Assembly: GCA_028290465.1 (NCBI GenBank) | Contig: JAQGJU010000084.1 | Coordinates: 1 to 39,011, forward strand | Reading direction: 5' to 3' | Source: Xanthobacteraceae bacterium | GTDB taxonomy: Bacteria > Pseudomonadota > Alphaproteobacteria > Rhizobiales > Xanthobacteraceae | Length of the DNA: 39,011 bases | Part shown: positions 8,629-16,631 of the stretch, one piece after another | How positions within the stretch are numbered: the stretch's first letter is position 1 | Layout of the letters: each line of letters starts with the position of its first letter | Program-made: the position numbers and the translations under genes | The notes under the pieces: model-generated | The model's input: only the letters and a program-made list of their open reading frames with translations | What the model was told of the DNA's origin: nothing | Databases searched by the model: none

Positions 8629-8901
8629 TTATCGCGGCTGGCGCGACATCCGCAAAATGAAGGTCAGCACTTCGGCGACCGCCTTGTAGAGTTCCACCGG
8701 GATGTGATCGCCGAGTTCGACCTCGGACAGCGCCGCCGCCAGACCGGCATTCTGCTCGATCGGCACGCCGCTGGCGCGCGCGACCTCCAGGATCTTGGCG
8801 CCGATCTCGCCGGCGCCCTTGGCGATGACGCGCGGCGCGTCCGGCTTCTCGTACAGCAGCGCGATCGCCACCGGATTTTTGTTTTTGGCGAGTTTGCTCA
8901 T
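8629..8901 (-). CDS. FlhB-like cytoplasmic-domain protein
   Basis: 90 residues. It resembles only the C-terminal cytoplasmic part of FlhB/EscU export-gate proteins: NKNPVAIALLYEK, AKGAGEIGAKILEVA, VPIEQNAGLAAAL and DHIPVELYKAVAEVL. The self-cleaving NPTH motif of true FlhB is absent (NP-V here), and there are no membrane helices. In full-length FlhB this domain sets export specificity together with FliK. Its start overlaps the stop of the FliK-like gene by four bases (ATGA), so the two are translated together. No other flagellar genes are in the window. It could tune flagellar or other type III export, or do something separate. Confidence 0.85.
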   Translation of the reverse strand: MSKLAKNKNPVAIALLYEKPDAPRVIAKGAGEIGAKILEVARASGVPIEQNAGLAAALSEVELGDHIPVELYKAVAEVLTFILRMSRQPR

Positions 8902-10355
8902 GAGGCGCGGTCGAGGAAATGGCCGGCCGGCGGCGCCACGGCCACCTGCGGCGGATTTCCGGCGCGCACCGACACGTCGCCCGGCGCCAGTTCGGCCGTG
9001 CGGAGTGCCTCTGTGAGCTGTTGTGTATTGGCGCGGAGCCTTGTGGCGCTTTCTTCCCGGTCGGCCCACAGCATCACTGAGGTGCGCGGGCCGTCGGCCG
9101 ACGGGTTGAACGAGATCTGGCCGTGCACCGGGCCCATCGGCTCGACGTCGAGCGCGAAGCGCACCCGCCAGACCCGCTGCGGATCGTCGGGCGCGCGGCC
9201 CTGCCCGTCGCGCTCGATTTCGAACTGCGCGATGGTGGTGCCTTGCGGCATCATGATGGGGATTTCGAAGTTCCAGCGCACATCGGCGTGCTGGGTGCGC
9301 GGCAGGCCCTGATCGTGGCCGTCCGGCAGCGACGCCGCCTGCATCAGGGTCTGGCGGGCGATGGCGGCGTCGGTCTCGGCCAGGAGATGCGCGCCGATCG
9401 CTTCGGGTGAGGCGCTTGGCCCGATCGACGGACCGACCGGCGGCTGGCCCATGGTCGGGCCGCCGCGATACGGCGGCGGCACCGGGGCGTTGGCATTGGT
9501 GTGGGGCATTGTCGTGCCGGGCGTGCCGGTTGGCGGCAGGCTGCCGGTATTATGTTCCGGCGCATCGAGACCGCCGGTCAGGCTGCCGTCCATCCAGCTT
9601 TTGAGCACTTGGCGCAGCACGACCAGCGCCAGTTTGAGATCCGGCGGCGAGTCCGAAATGTTATCAAATGTCATCATTTTTGCCGGGTCGGCGACCGGCA
9701 GTTGGCCGCTCGCGGCGGCCCCAAGGCGGGCCTCCATCAGCGTGCCGGAGCGCGTGAAGGCGCGCTGCACGTCCTCGGCCGTGATGTCGCCGCCGCCCGA
9801 CAGGCGCAGCGCCAGAAGTTGCACCGCGGCGTCGCGCACTTGCGGCGGCAGCGTAAGATTATCGACGAGGTTGGCGACGTCGGCCATCAGCGGGGCGAGG
9901 CTGCCCTGCCGGGTCGCGGCGGTCTCGACCGCTTCGGCCAGCGCCACGGCCGGCGCCGGCGCGCTGGGGGTCGCGGGCGTAGCCGGCACCGTAGCGGCCG
10001 GTGTGGTGAAAGACTTTGCCAGATCGGCGACCGCGCCGACACCTGGCGAAGCCGCAGAGCTCTTCGCCGGTGCAGGCGTCCCGCCGGACCCGGCAGGCAC
10101 GATGGTCAGCTTGATGCCGTCGGGCGTATCGCTGACCGCGAGTTGCACCTTGTCGCCCGGCGTCAGCGGCACCGTGGTTTCAACGTCGAGCACCGTATGG
10201 GCGACCGCGATCCGGGCCCGGCCGTCGGCCAGCGTTTGCAGTACCAGCGCCTCGACAGTCTGGCCGGCCGTCAGCCCCAGCGGCGGCGGCGGCGGCGCGC
10301 CTTGCTGCTGGACGTTGAGATTTGCGACCTGGGCCGGCGTAACGACGATGTCCAC
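8898..10355 (-). CDS. FliK-like hook-length control protein
   Basis: 485 residues with low-complexity Ala/Pro/Thr-rich N-terminal and middle parts and a compact C-terminal domain (about 385-480) of the FliK C-terminal (Flg_hook) type: beta strands in RVRFALDVEPMGPVHGQISF, then a helix TQQLTEALRTAEL. FliK measures hook length and switches export specificity through FlhB. The partner FlhB-like gene directly downstream, overlapping by four bases, supports a paired job. The start is a GTG (10353-10355) without a clear ribosome site, so the true start could be slightly downstream. It is called FliK-like rather than fliK because no flagellar operon surrounds it. Confidence 0.75.
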   Translation of the reverse strand: MDIVVTPAQVANLNVQQQGAPPPPPLGLTAGQTVEALVLQTLADGRARIAVAHTVLDVETTVPLTPGDKVQLAVSDTPDGIKLTIVPAGSGGTPAPAKSSAASPGVGAVADLAKSFTTPAATVPATPATPSAPAPAVALAEAVETAATRQGSLAPLMADVANLVDNLTLPPQVRDAAVQLLALRLSGGGDITAEDVQRAFTRSGTLMEARLGAAASGQLPVADPAKMMTFDNISDSPPDLKLALVVLRQVLKSWMDGSLTGGLDAPEHNTGSLPPTGTPGTTMPHTNANAPVPPPYRGGPTMGQPPVGPSIGPSASPEAIGAHLLAETDAAIARQTLMQAASLPDGHDQGLPRTQHADVRWNFEIPIMMPQGTTIAQFEIERDGQGRAPDDPQRVWRVRFALDVEPMGPVHGQISFNPSADGPRTSVMLWADREESATRLRANTQQLTEALRTAELAPGDVSVRAGNPPQVAVAPPAGHFLDRAS

Positions 10356-10426
10356 GGGGCACCATTCTGGGTAAAGGCCAGAACGAGGCTAGGCCGATGC
10401 CGTGAACCCTTCGTTAACCCGGTTGA

Positions 10427-11227
10427 TCATACCGCGCCGATCCGTTGCAACATGGTTTTGGCCAGCGGCCAGCGCAAAGCCATATGCTGCGGCCCGCGCA
10501 GATCGAGATTTAGCGCGAACAGCGTCGCCCTGCCGTCGTGCTCGGCCCAGCCGGCCAGCCATCCCAGCACCGACTTGCCGTCCCGGTCCACGATGCCGGT
10601 CTTGGCGTGGATGCCGTCCTCGACCGGAACGATGTCGCGCACCAGATCCAGCGTGCGTTTCGCCACCGGCAGATGGCCGTGCAAAAAGCGATCGAGAAAC
10701 TGCACCTGTTCGAGCGGCGAAATCCGCAGATTGCCGGACAGCCAGAACGCATCGATCTCGGCGCCGCCGATGTCGCGATTGCCGTAGTTGAATGCGTCGA
10801 CGAATTTTTGCATGCGGGGCGCGCCGATGCGGCGCGCGATCTGCTGAAACACCGGCACCGCCGACACCTTCATGGCCGACCGCAGCGTGTGATCCTGATT
10901 CCACGCCTCGATGGATCGGACCACGCCGTCCCAATGGATCACTTCGTTGTCGGTATCGGCAACCACGCCGCTTTCCAGTGCGATCAGCGCATGCGGAATC
11001 TTGAACGTCGATGCCGGCAGCACGCCGCGCCGCGACCGGGTTTCGTCGGTCATCACCAATCCATTCCTTTCGCTCAGCGCCGCGAATGTGCCTTCGGTGC
11101 CGGCATCTACAAACATCTGAGCGAGTTCGGGCTTGAGCGTCACCGACTCGTCGGCCTGCGCGCCGCGACCGAAATAGAGACCGGCCGTCCCGGCCAGGGC
11201 TGCGAGAGCATTGCGGCGTGACATCAT
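10427..11227 (-). CDS. class D (OXA-type) beta-lactamase with Tat signal
   Basis: 266 residues. All class D signatures are present in order: Ser73-Thr-Phe-Lys76 (nucleophile serine and the lysine normally carboxylated), Ser122-Ala-Val124, Tyr148-Gly-Asn150 and Lys209-Thr-Gly211. It would hydrolyse beta-lactams by acylating Ser73. The N-terminus begins MMSRRNALAALAG, a twin-arginine pattern before a hydrophobic stretch, so export folded through Tat is likely. GGAG lies nine bases before the ATG at 11227. It is a single gene with no mobile element or regulator next to it and base composition like its neighbours, so it looks like an intrinsic chromosomal enzyme. Substrate range cannot be read from sequence. 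Confidence 0.93.
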   Translation of the reverse strand: MMSRRNALAALAGTAGLYFGRGAQADESVTLKPELAQMFVDAGTEGTFAALSERNGLVMTDETRSRRGVLPASTFKIPHALIALESGVVADTDNEVIHWDGVVRSIEAWNQDHTLRSAMKVSAVPVFQQIARRIGAPRMQKFVDAFNYGNRDIGGAEIDAFWLSGNLRISPLEQVQFLDRFLHGHLPVAKRTLDLVRDIVPVEDGIHAKTGIVDRDGKSVLGWLAGWAEHDGRATLFALNLDLRGPQHMALRWPLAKTMLQRIGAV

Positions 11228-11303
11228 GGCAAGGCGCTCCGGCAAGGCAGTCGCACTTTCTTCCGATCAAGCATGGCGCCAGCATGAAACAAAGCCGGCC
11301 GGA

Positions 11304-12077
11304 TCAGGGCAGCAGGCGCAATACCGTGGCGGCGGCCTGCAGATCGAGAAACCGGCCGGCGCGGCGCGCCGTCGCCTGATCGTCGGTGCCCCACTGCGAG
11401 ATATTCCAGTCCTCGTCGACATGCGCGGCCATCCAGGCGGCCTCGTCGCTCAACACGCCCTGCGCCATCGCCAGCGCGATCAGCGCCGAACCTGTCAGCG
11501 TCGTGATCAGCGACAGCGCACCGAGCCGCCATGGCTCGGACGGGATCGCGGCGCGGGCTGCGGTTAGCGCCGGCTCCGGCTGCGCGATGTAGATGACACC
11601 TTCGGTCAGCACGAAACGCGCGCCGAGCGTATCGCGCGCGAACGCGACGATCGGATCCCAGTGTTTGGCCTGCCGCACGACCAGCCCGTCCGGCGAGCCG
11701 GCACGATAGAATACCAGATCGGACCCGAGATATTTGGCGATCTCGTCGGCGACCGGCTGCGGCGTCTGCGCGACGCCGTCGATGGTCGAGTTCGCCAAAC
11801 GAGTCAGCGGCATCTTGCCGGGCTCGATGTGGTCGACCTGCGCATCCCATTCGGCCGCGATGGCCTGCGCCAGTTCACGCGATGGCGCCGTCAGCAGCCG
11901 CTTGGCCGGCGTCCGCACCGACTTGCCGTCGAGTTGCACTGCGAAATGCCCGTCCACTTCGGCCACGCCGGCCGACGTGTAGAACCGCGCCCGCCGGGGC
12001 GCGTTCAGGCCCCGTTTGGCCGTTTCCGTCGGATCCAGCGGCTCAATGGGGATGTTGTCTTCGAAGATTTCACGCAT
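11304..12077 (-). CDS. ATP12 family F1-ATPase assembly chaperone
   Basis: 257 residues. ATP12 binds free F1 alpha subunit and keeps it from aggregating until beta joins; the family is shared by mitochondria and Alphaproteobacteria. Family features seen: RARFYTSAGV near residue 30, LDGKSVRTPAKR, the AAEWDAQ---I-P--MPLTRLANSTID block, and the C-terminal half with a long Ala/Leu-rich helix (GALSLITTLTGSALIALA) and WMAAHVDEDWN. No ATP synthase genes are nearby; in alphaproteobacteria this gene is usually apart from the atp operon. Length and motif order agree with the family. Confidence 0.9.
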   Translation of the reverse strand: MREIFEDNIPIEPLDPTETAKRGLNAPRRARFYTSAGVAEVDGHFAVQLDGKSVRTPAKRLLTAPSRELAQAIAAEWDAQVDHIEPGKMPLTRLANSTIDGVAQTPQPVADEIAKYLGSDLVFYRAGSPDGLVVRQAKHWDPIVAFARDTLGARFVLTEGVIYIAQPEPALTAARAAIPSEPWRLGALSLITTLTGSALIALAMAQGVLSDEAAWMAAHVDEDWNISQWGTDDQATARRAGRFLDLQAAATVLRLLP

Positions 12078-12339
12078 GGGCTCTCCATACCATTGGCCGC
12101 CGCTGACTTGAAGCTACGACCGCCTTCGTCTCGCACCGCACGCTCGCTACCTTGCACTGCAACGACGCCATGGCCGTAAAAGTGACCCGTAAGACCTTGG
12201 TAGGCATGGATTTTAGAACGACCCTCAACTACCATCCGAGTCTAAAGTCGGCGGAAACAAGCCGATCGCAGAGGAAGGCCACGCGGTCCACGCACATCCC
12301 GAACGGGGACAAGGCGTTGCGGCGTGCATGAGGAGGTAG

Positions 12340-14139
12340 ATGGAACCTACCAACATCGCCGTGCCCGACTACTTTCATAAAGTCGTCGACTGCCAATGGG
12401 CATGTCCCGCACATACGCCGGTGCCGGAATACATCAGACTGATCGCCGCCGGCCGCTACGGCGACGCCTATATGGTCAACTGGAAATCGAACGTGTTTCC
12501 GGGCGTGCTCGGGCGCACCTGCGACCGCCCGTGCGAGCCGGCCTGTCGGCGCGGCCGGGTCGAGAACGAGCCGGTCGCGATCTGCCGGCTGAAGCGCGTC
12601 GCCGCCGACTTCAAGGAAGACATCTCCGCGCGCCTGCCGCGACCGCACGTGCACAAGAACGGCAAGCGCATCGCCTTCATCGGCGGCGGGCCGGCCTCGC
12701 TCACCGTGGCGCGCGATCTAGCGCCGCTCGGCTATGAATGCGTGGTGTTCGATCAGGACCCGCAAGCCGGCGGCATGATGCGCACGCAGATTCCAAAATT
12801 CCGCCTGCCCGAAGCCGTGCTCGACGAAGAGGTCGGCTATGTGCTCGGCCTTGGCGTCGAACTGCGCCGCCGCGGCGTCGATAGCTTGAAGGCGCTGCTT
12901 GCCGAAGGCTGGGACGCCGTGTTCGTCGGCTCCGGCGCGCCGCGTGGCCGCGATCTCGCCCTGCCCGGCCGAGCCGAGGCGGCCAAGAACATCCATATCG
13001 GCATCGACTGGCTGTCGTCGGTATCGTTCGGCCACGTCTCGAAGATCGGCAAGCGCGTCATCGTACTCGGCGGCGGCAACACCGCGATGGATTGCTGCCG
13101 ATCCTCGCGCCGGCTCGGCGGCGAGGATGTCCGCGTCGTGGTGCGGTCCGGCTTCGACGAGATGAAGGCCTCGCCCTGGGAAAAGGAAGACGCCCAGCAC
13201 GAGGGCATCCCGATCCACAATTACCTGGTGCCCAAGGAATTCACGAACGACAACGGCAAGCTGACCGGCGTGATCTTCGAGAAGGTGAAGGCCGAACGCG
13301 ACGCCGACGGAAGACGCAAACTGGTGCCGTCCGGCGAGCCCGACCAGCATATCGAATGCGATGACGTGCTGGTCGCGGTCGGCCAGGAGAACGCCTTCCC
13401 TTGGATCGAGCGCGACATCGGCATCGAGTTCGACCGCTCAGGCATGCCGAAGGTCGACCCCGTCACCATGGCCTCGACCAATCCCATCGTGTTCTTCGGC
13501 GGCGATGCGGCCTTTGGCCCGAAGAATATCATCTGGGCCGTGGCGCATGGCCATGAGGCTGCGGTCTCGATCGACAAGATGTGCTCGGGCGAAGACATCG
13601 CCGACCGGCCGCTGCCCGCCATGGACATCATGAGCCAGAAGATGGGCATCCATGAGTGGAGCTACGACAACGACATTTCGCCAGACAAGCGCTACCGGGT
13701 GCCGCTGCGCGACAAAGTGGTGGCGCTGCGCGACATCAAGACCGAGGTCGAACTCGGTTATGACGTCCAGCTCGCCCTGAAGGAAGCCCATCGCTGCCTG
13801 AACTGCGACGTGCAGACGGTGTTCGCGTCGCAGCTCTGTATCGAGTGCGACGCCTGCGTCGACATCTGTCCGATGGACTGCATCACGTTCACGGCGAATG
13901 CGCCGGAAGCCGAGTTGCGCACCCACCTCACGGCGCCCTCGGTCAACCTGACGCAGGATCTTTATATCGCCGACAATCTGAAGACCGGCCGCGTCATGGT
14001 GAAGGACGAGGACGTCTGCCTGCATTGCGGCCTGTGCGCCGAGCGTTGTCCGACCGGCGCCTGGGACATGCAGAAATATCTCATCGAAATGACCCATGCG
14101 GGTGATTCATGCAAAGTGGCGGCCCGATCAGCAGCATAA
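12340..14139 (+). CDS. NAD(P)H/FAD/iron-sulfur subunit of 2-oxoacid oxidoreductase (KorC-like)
   Basis: 599 residues, about 66 kDa. The N-terminus has a GltD-like Fe-S part (Cys18, Cys22, Cys61, Cys65, Cys69). Next come an FAD Rossmann motif GGGPAS at 115-120 and a second dinucleotide motif GGGNTAMD from 244, likely for NADP(H). The C-terminus is ferredoxin-like: Cys486 and Cys489, then Cys500-xx-Cys503-xx-Cys506-xxx-Cys510-Pro and Cys560-xx-Cys563-xx-Cys566-xxx-Cys570-Pro, enough for two [4Fe-4S] clusters. It should pass electrons from the KorAB core to NAD(P)+, or the reverse. AGGAGG precedes the ATG. Its 3' end overlaps korA by 31 bases. From memory, the 2-oxoglutarate:NADP+ oxidoreductase of Azoarcus evansii has a similar three-subunit make-up. 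Confidence 0.88.
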   Translation: MEPTNIAVPDYFHKVVDCQWACPAHTPVPEYIRLIAAGRYGDAYMVNWKSNVFPGVLGRTCDRPCEPACRRGRVENEPVAICRLKRVAADFKEDISARLPRPHVHKNGKRIAFIGGGPASLTVARDLAPLGYECVVFDQDPQAGGMMRTQIPKFRLPEAVLDEEVGYVLGLGVELRRRGVDSLKALLAEGWDAVFVGSGAPRGRDLALPGRAEAAKNIHIGIDWLSSVSFGHVSKIGKRVIVLGGGNTAMDCCRSSRRLGGEDVRVVVRSGFDEMKASPWEKEDAQHEGIPIHNYLVPKEFTNDNGKLTGVIFEKVKAERDADGRRKLVPSGEPDQHIECDDVLVAVGQENAFPWIERDIGIEFDRSGMPKVDPVTMASTNPIVFFGGDAAFGPKNIIWAVAHGHEAAVSIDKMCSGEDIADRPLPAMDIMSQKMGIHEWSYDNDISPDKRYRVPLRDKVVALRDIKTEVELGYDVQLALKEAHRCLNCDVQTVFASQLCIECDACVDICPMDCITFTANAPEAELRTHLTAPSVNLTQDLYIADNLKTGRVMVKDEDVCLHCGLCAERCPTGAWDMQKYLIEMTHAGDSCKVAARSAA

Positions 14140-15956
14140 ACGATTTCGTCGTTCGCTTCGCCAACGTCAATGGTTCCGGCTCGGCCAGTGCCAATGAACT
14201 GTTCGCCCGCGCCGTGATGCGTATGGGCATTCCGGTCGCGCCGCGCAATATCTTCCCGTCCAACATCCAGGGCTTGCCGACCTGGTACGAGGTGCGGATC
14301 TGCGAGGCCGGGTTCCTCGGCGCGCGGGGCGGCGTCGACTTTATGGTGGCGATGAATCCGCAGACCTTCGACAAGGATGTCGCTTCGATCGATCCTGGCG
14401 GCTACCTGCTATACGACGCCACCAAGCCGATCCCGTCCGACCGCTTCCGCAAGGATATTACGGTCATCGGCGTACCGCTGACCGCGATCGCCAACCGCGA
14501 ATACAGCAATCCGCGCGAGCGGCAGCTTTTCAAGAACATCATCTATCTCGGCGCGCTGACGGCGCTGCTCGACGTCGAGGTCGCCGAGATCGAGAAGCTG
14601 ATCGGCGAACAGTACAAGGGCAAGGAGAAGCTGCTGCAGCCCAACCTGCATGCGTTGCATCTCGGCCGCGACTGGGTGCTCGAAAACCTGCCCTGCCCGC
14701 TCGGCATTCACCTGAAGCGCGCCGATGCGGTCGGCGACAAAATCTTCATCGAGGGTAATGCCGCCGCCGCGCTCGGCGCGGTCTATGGCGGCGCGACGGT
14801 GTGCGCCTGGTATCCGATCACGCCGTCGTCGTCGCTGGCCGATGCCTTCACGCGCTATTGCGGCAAGCTGCGAGTCGATCCGGTCACCAAGCAGACCAAA
14901 TACGCCATCATCCAGGCCGAGGACGAACTCTCGTCGATCGGCATGGTGATCGGCGCGTCGTGGAACGGCGCGCGGGCGTTCACGGCCACGTCCGGTCCCG
15001 GCGTGTCGCTGATGCAGGAGTTTCTCGGCTTGGCTTACTTTGCCGAAATCCCGGCGGTGCTGTTCGACGTGCAGCGCGCCGGCCCGTCGACCGGCATGCC
15101 GACCCGCACCCAGCAATGCGACCTGCTCTCCTGTGCCTACGCTTCGCATGGCGACACCAAGCATGTGATGCTGTTCCCGGAAAATCCGACCGAGGCGTTC
15201 GAGTTCGGCGCCCTCGCGTTCGATCTCGCCGACCGATTGCAGACGCCGATCTTCGTCATGCTGGATCTGGAAATCGGCATGAACCACCATCTCAGTGCAC
15301 CGCTGAAATGGGACGACTCCCGCGCCTATGACCGCGGCAAGGTGATGAGCGCGCAGGATCTCGACGATGCCAAGGAGTTCGGCCGCTATCTCGATGTCGA
15401 TGGCGACGGCATTCCGTATCGCACCTATCCGGGCACCCATCCGACCAAGGGCGCGTTCTTCACCCGCGGTACCTCGCGCGACCGCTACGCCAAATATACC
15501 GAGGAAGGCGCGCCATATGTCGACAACATGCAGCGCCTGCTGAAGAAGTTCGACACCGCGAAGGCGCTGGTGCCGCGCCCGGTACGCGACAATGCCGACA
15601 AGGTCACCAAATATGGCGTGATCTATTACGGCTCGACCGCGCCCGCCATGGATGAGGCTATCCACCTGATCGAGGCCAACGGCACCGCGCTGAACCGGCT
15701 GCGGGTGCGCGGCTTTCCGTTCCACGAGGATGTCGATCATTTCATCTCCGACCACCACTTCGTCTTCGTGGTCGAGCAGAACCGCGACGCGCAGCTAAAG
15801 TCGCTGATCGTCAACGAATGCGGCCTCGATCCGGCGCGCCTGGTGTCGATCCTGCATTATGACGGCACGCCGATTACCGCCCGCTACATCGCGCAAGCGA
15901 TCGACGATCACCTCGACGCCCAGAAGGTTACGCCGCTGCGTAAGATCGTATCCTGA
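14109..15956 (+). CDS. korA: 2-oxoacid:acceptor oxidoreductase, fused gamma-alpha subunit
   Basis: 615 residues. About 1-190 is the gamma domain (GSGSASANELFARAV, FLGARGGVDFM) and about 200-615 the alpha domain, with the pyruvate/2-oxoglutarate ferredoxin oxidoreductase signature YPITPSSS at 235-242 and ATSGPGVSLMQEF. With KorB it oxidatively decarboxylates a 2-oxoacid to an acyl-CoA using CoA and low-potential electron carriers. 2-Oxoglutarate is the favoured substrate because the fused gamma-alpha arrangement and the separate NADP-linked subunit match Kor enzymes, but other 2-oxoacids cannot be excluded. The start lies inside the 3' end of the korC-like gene (31-base overlap), so translation is probably coupled. 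The next gene converges and ends one base away. Confidence 0.87.
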   Translation: MQSGGPISSINDFVVRFANVNGSGSASANELFARAVMRMGIPVAPRNIFPSNIQGLPTWYEVRICEAGFLGARGGVDFMVAMNPQTFDKDVASIDPGGYLLYDATKPIPSDRFRKDITVIGVPLTAIANREYSNPRERQLFKNIIYLGALTALLDVEVAEIEKLIGEQYKGKEKLLQPNLHALHLGRDWVLENLPCPLGIHLKRADAVGDKIFIEGNAAAALGAVYGGATVCAWYPITPSSSLADAFTRYCGKLRVDPVTKQTKYAIIQAEDELSSIGMVIGASWNGARAFTATSGPGVSLMQEFLGLAYFAEIPAVLFDVQRAGPSTGMPTRTQQCDLLSCAYASHGDTKHVMLFPENPTEAFEFGALAFDLADRLQTPIFVMLDLEIGMNHHLSAPLKWDDSRAYDRGKVMSAQDLDDAKEFGRYLDVDGDGIPYRTYPGTHPTKGAFFTRGTSRDRYAKYTEEGAPYVDNMQRLLKKFDTAKALVPRPVRDNADKVTKYGVIYYGSTAPAMDEAIHLIEANGTALNRLRVRGFPFHEDVDHFISDHHFVFVVEQNRDAQLKSLIVNECGLDPARLVSILHYDGTPITARYIAQAIDDHLDAQKVTPLRKIVS

Positions 15957-15957
15957 C

Positions 15958-16299
15958 TCAGTTTGGGGCGCCGCCATTGGCCAGCGCCCAGAGCAGCGGT
16001 CCGCCGATGAACGGCACGAAGCAATTGCCGGTGGTCGTGAAGGCTTCCTTGGAAGTCAGTTCGCGGTTCTGGTTATTCCCAACATAGGCGCTCTGCACGA
16101 TCAGCGAGCCAGCCGCGCAGAAGGTCGACACCAGCAGATAGCCGGCCAGCGGCGACGGACCATTCTTGCCGTTAGCGACACCATCCTGCGGCGCCGGTTG
16201 GACCCGGGGCGGTGGGTACTCACTGATCGCGGCGGCCGGGCCGGCCGTGAACATCATGGCGGCCATGGCCACCGAAGCCAGAACGACTGCTTTCTTCAT
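15958..16299 (-). CDS. small exported protein of unknown function, inside the kor locus
   Basis: 113 residues. A clear signal peptide (MKKAVVLASVAMAAMM to about residue 24, ending AAA) is followed by a Pro-rich stretch EYPPPRVQPAP and a Gly/Leu/Ile-rich C-terminal region that may include membrane-inserting segments (AGYLLVSTFCAAGSLIV). Two cysteines remain in the mature part. I know no family for it. AGGG precedes the ATG at moderate distance. It runs opposite to korA and korB, which it separates; its stop is one base from korA's stop. The AT-rich block upstream could hold its promoter. Confidence 0.72.
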   Translation of the reverse strand: MKKAVVLASVAMAAMMFTAGPAAAISEYPPPRVQPAPQDGVANGKNGPSPLAGYLLVSTFCAAGSLIVQSAYVGNNQNRELTSKEAFTTTGNCFVPFIGGPLLWALANGGAPN

Positions 16300-16631
16300 G
16301 TCACTCAACCCTGTCAAAGGCCGGCGGCATCGCCCGATGCGAGGCCGCTGGCGGTTGCTTGGCTGGAGTGATTTTCGAACCGAAAAACCTGTCGCTGAGA
16401 TCTTCGATTACTGTCTCGACGACGCTCCAGTGTGGGCGCCATCGAACAGTTATCGATTTTTTAATCGATTTATACTCAGAACTACAATTAATCCTAAGCG
16501 TTAATCTAACCGATTTACCTTAATGGCGCGGCGCAACATCTTAAGAAGCGCATGTCTGCGCGCGAAGGCTTTGCGCGCGGGGCTAAACCGCTACACTGCA
16601 TATTCGCCTTCGCCGGAATCGGGTGCCCGTC
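16300..16631. promoter_or_regulatory. AT-rich intergenic region with perfect inverted repeat
   Basis: This 332-base stretch between the small exported protein gene and korB holds no convincing gene. At 16435-16522 the composition turns strikingly AT-rich against a GC-rich genome. A perfect inverted repeat, ATCGATT-TTTT-AATCGAT, lies at 16452-16469, immediately before TATACT at 16471, a good -10 match on the plus strand; no strong -35 is seen at the right distance. A regulator site and a promoter for korB, for the exported protein, or for both are plausible. The repeat is not a canonical FNR/FixK box (six rather than four bases separate the half-sites). Confidence 0.5.

Noticed and set aside
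10427-11227. Beta-lactamase as a horizontally acquired resistance cassette
   Set aside because: No integrase, insertion sequence, attachment site or shift in base composition is visible around it.
14409-15758. Minus-strand open frame of about 450 codons opposite korA
   Set aside because: Shadow of a gene with unmistakable alpha-subunit motifs.
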